This document shows, piece by piece, positions 63,945-64,000 of a DNA stretch of 64,000 bases. How positions within the stretch are numbered: the first letter of the stretch is position 1; every line of letters starts with the position of its first letter. The notes under the pieces are model-generated. The model was not told the origin of the DNA and ran no database searches. It worked only from the letters and a program-made list of their open reading frames with translations. The position numbers were made by a program, and so were the translations under genes. The stretch comes from Caballeronia sp. SEWSISQ10-4 2 (GTDB lineage Bacteria; Pseudomonadota; Gammaproteobacteria; Burkholderiales; Burkholderiaceae), in contig NZ_JALPRJ010000001.1 in NCBI RefSeq assembly GCF_030464885.1, forward strand, positions 248,001-312,000. The letters are read 5' to 3'.

Positions 63945-64000
63945 TTAGTACTTCAGGTCAAGCGCCTCAGACCTTCGGCGGATAACGTACATCGAGGATA
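63945..64000 (-). CDS. Possible C-terminus of a minus-strand gene entering from the right edge
   Basis: In one minus-strand frame the last bases read SSMYVIRRRSEALDLKY and a TAA at 63945, 18 bases from the bidirectional-looking terminator, with G/C-ending codons near the stop. Two other frames also stop nearby, so the frame is uncertain and the product cannot be named. Confidence 0.25.
   Translation of the reverse strand, partial: SSMYVIRRRSEALDLKY

Overview
The window reads as part of a main chromosome from a Burkholderia-group betaproteobacterium (Burkholderia, Paraburkholderia or Caballeronia). The reasons are its high GC content, a Burkholderia-type porin, the pepN-fbp-tRNA-Thr arrangement, a full xdhABC-deaminase-permease-guaD purine cluster, and the ESPR signal on a giant two-partner-secretion exoprotein. 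The genus call rests on protein recognition only.

Layout. Positions 1-15.6 kb are mostly ordinary core genes: a partial lytic transglycosylase, ubiD, an R. etli-type asparaginase, a LysE exporter, a PLP-dependent dehydratase, small secreted proteins, a DUF2520-type Rossmann protein, EthD, YggT, tRNA-Gly(CCC), trmB, uppP, a DUF1439 protein, a YkgJ cysteine-cluster protein, a DUF4160/DUF2442 pair, an amidase and dsbB. From 16.0 to 24.9 kb lies a co-directional purine catabolism and salvage block: xdhA-xdhB-xdhC, an adenosine/adenine deaminase, an AzgA-like purine permease and guaD. It converts adenine and guanine to xanthine and oxidises hypoxanthine and xanthine.

From 33.0 down to 25.8 kb (minus strand) is the most interesting functional unit, a tightly coupled seven-gene operon. 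In order it encodes a CDP-alcohol phosphatidyltransferase, a 2OG-Fe(II) dioxygenase, an HpnL/YbhN-type membrane protein, a stand-alone nucleotidyltransferase, PEP mutase fused to a second NTase-like domain, phosphonopyruvate decarboxylase and a 2-aminoethylphosphonate transaminase. Together these can make 2-aminoethylphosphonate, activate it as CMP-AEP, attach it to a lipid alcohol, perhaps hydroxylate it, and move the product across the membrane. I read it as a phosphonolipid system.

After a DUF4136 lipoprotein, pepN, fbp and tRNA-Thr(CGT) comes a genomic island of about 20.5 kb (38262-58742). It is bounded by a 16-bp direct repeat of the tRNA 3' end and begins with a truncated integrase. 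It carries a contact-dependent-inhibition/two-partner-secretion locus: a tpsA/cdiA gene of about 12.5 kb, a candidate membrane immunity gene, an orphan toxin remnant, and tpsB/cdiB. This locus is flanked by two near-identical copies of an unknown gene, followed by a RelE/ParE-type toxin-antitoxin pair. As read here, both secretion partners are broken: a one-base frameshift in tpsA and an in-frame amber codon in tpsB.

The final 5 kb returns to chromosome genes: a 49-aa small protein, a periplasmic chorismate mutase, a DEDDh exonuclease fused to GIY-YIG, a small protein with a consensus Shine-Dalgarno, and a porin. A minus-strand terminator just before the porin has no gene in front of it and may end an unannotated RNA.
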